Below, piece after piece: positions 63,067 to 64,000 of a stretch of DNA of 64,000 bases. The notes beneath the pieces were generated by a model. The model ran no database searches. It had not been told where the DNA came from and was given only the letters and a program-made list of their open reading frames with translations. Within the stretch, counting starts at the first letter, position 1, and every line of letters begins with the position of its first letter. Position numbers and translations under genes: made by a program. Origin of the DNA: Omphiscola glabra (taxonomy: Eukaryota > Mollusca > Gastropoda > Lymnaeidae); contig OZ024808.1 in the NCBI GenBank assembly GCA_964017045.1, positions 21,718,418-21,782,417 on the forward strand. The letters are read 5' to 3'.

Positions 63067-63705
63067 ATTGGGGGTCGGCAGGAGGTTACAGGTACAGAAC
63101 AGATGGAGGTTAGTTTGTGGGGTATGGATGTAGATAGCTCTGCGGTGGCGGAACATAGTTCCGAGGGGGCGGGGGCTATGTATTGTCCTTGTGGATATTG
63201 CTAGTTTGAAGTGTCTGGTCGGGGGGGGGGGGTAGTAAAGTATGGCCTGATTCGGAGGTGGGGGTTAGACATAAGGTCCTTGCGGAGAAAACACTCCGAC
63301 AGATCCAACCTTAAAGAACTGATTTCTACACAAGTATCCTTAAAGAGCCTGCGGTCTTCAACACAGTCCTTACTGAGATTTCCCAGTGTGGGTGGACACA
63401 GAAAAATGTCATACAGAGTGTTCTCTTTTGGAGCGATAGCGCCAAAATTATGGAACAGTCTGCCCCAATCTATGAGGGAAATTGAAAATTATTTTAAAAA
63501 AAGTCCTTTTAGAAACATTTAAAGACTTTTTTCTTTAAATAGATTTTAGAACATCAGAGCGCTGCGAGCACGCTAAAGTAGCACGGATACAAGCAGTGAG
63601 CACGCTAAAGTGGCATGGATGCAAGCGTTACATAAAAGTATTCAATCAATCAATCAATGTTAATTTGTGTGGGTGGATCTGGTCGGATCTGTGGATTAGG
63701 CCACA
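63067..63705 (-). pseudogene. Decayed partial duplicate of the last exon of the CBM14/QQYPP gene
   Basis: 63067-63307 plus 63657-63705 align with 59802-60070: for example GGTACAGAACAGATGGAG, GATAGCTCTGC, GGCGGAACATAGTTC, TATTGTCC and CCTGATTCGGAGG are shared in the same order and orientation. The copy has indels that break the reading frame and many transitions, and a LINE 3' end is inserted at 63308-63656. No other exon of the gene is seen near it. Confidence 0.82.
63308..63656 (+). mobile_element. LINE 3' end fragment with reverse-transcriptase C-terminus
   Basis: The plus strand encodes LRFPSVGGHRK followed by VFSFGAIAPKLWNSLPQSMR and a short basic end before TAA at 63519-63521. The (A/G)FS..AP.LWNSLP.S.R phrase is the well-known C-terminal end of many animal non-LTR retrotransposon polymerases (CR1/L2-like). 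A 3' part with GTGAGCACGCTAAAGTGGCA and an ATCA-repeat tail follows. It is 5'-truncated, as usual for LINE copies, and splits the pseudogene. Confidence 0.85.
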
Positions 63706-63821
63706 CTTCAACCTACCTAAACCGTGTGAACAATAAAAGATAAATAATACATCAAATTAAATTAAAAGCTTTCACTTAAGCCGAGGGTGTCTGGCTGTAT
63801 GCACTGTTCAAACTCCGATAT

Positions 63822-63870
63822 GTAATCATAATAATAATCATAATAATATTAACAATAATAATAATAAAGT
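63822..63870. repeat. AAT/ATC microsatellite
   Basis: ATAATAATC and ATAATA runs, followed by CCTCGAAGCGCCGTACAAAG, which again resembles the GCGC tails of retroelements at 36090 and 60540. Confidence 0.8.
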
Positions 63871-64000
63871 TAATTTTAAAAAATCACGCTTCATCCCCAA
63901 AGCCTCGAAGCGCCGTACAAAGTGAAATCTAGGAGGTAATAACTAGCAGGAAAAGATGGTAGACAACATCACCCCCAGTAGGTGTTTGCGAAATAGATGA

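Noticed and set aside
63211..63522. Plus-strand frame of 103 codons as a host gene
   Set aside because: Its C-terminal APKLWNSLP phrase is typical of LINE polymerase ends and its 5' part is the antisense of a pseudogene; it is a truncated retrotransposon.

Overview
This is eukaryotic, animal-type nuclear DNA: AT-rich, with intron-rich genes using canonical GT-AG splice sites and a very heavy load of minisatellites and small DNA transposons. No feature names the species. The gene content (a metazoan nucleoporin, a mitochondrial ATPase inhibitor, a chitin-binding-domain secreted-type protein) and the repeat style suggest a lophotrochozoan, most likely a gastropod mollusc; this is an inference of moderate confidence. 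Layout: (1) 1-37462, plus strand: the 3' part of NUP188, a scaffold nucleoporin of the inner ring of the nuclear pore. I could join 41 consecutive exons with compatible phases (510-37462) into about 1600 residues ending at a TAA; the first exons lie upstream of the window. Its introns are packed with tandem repeats and transposons. (2) 37463-40783: intergenic, repeats only. (3) 40784-44270, plus strand: a three-exon gene for a mitochondrial F1F0-ATPase inhibitor (IF1), with a 1 kb array of a 31-bp repeat in intron 1 and a SPIN-like hAT element in intron 2. (4) 44271-47437: intergenic repeats, then a TATA-box promoter and a chain of short upstream ORFs. (5) 47438-51572, plus strand: a three-exon gene, mostly one 3.3-kb exon, for an uncharacterised protein of about 1186 residues with a disordered N-terminal half, a BACK-like helical region and a beta-rich, possibly jacalin-like C-terminus. 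(6) 51573-59463: 7.9 kb of tandem repeats with no supported gene. (7) 59464-62649, minus strand: the 3' part of a gene for a secreted-type protein with a Thr-rich stretch, one 8-cysteine chitin-binding (peritrophin/CBM14-like) domain and a Gln-Gln-Tyr-Pro-Pro repeat tail. (8) 62650-64000: a decayed partial duplicate of that gene's last exon, split by a LINE 3' end. The genes do not form a pathway; they are unrelated neighbours. The most notable signals are in non-coding DNA. Several minisatellites in NUP188 introns have amplified a splice site together with adjoining exon bases, giving arrays of decoy acceptors or donors directly beside the real site; the clearest is a 98/83-bp array (23945-28600) before exon 30. 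That array is split by a 3.3-kb terminal-inverted-repeat element with a target-site duplication and spliceable coding exons. Five short hAT elements with SPIN-like ends, another hAT-like MITE with a perfect 8-bp duplication, TTAA-flanked MITEs and an inverted MITE pair able to form a long intronic hairpin are also present.
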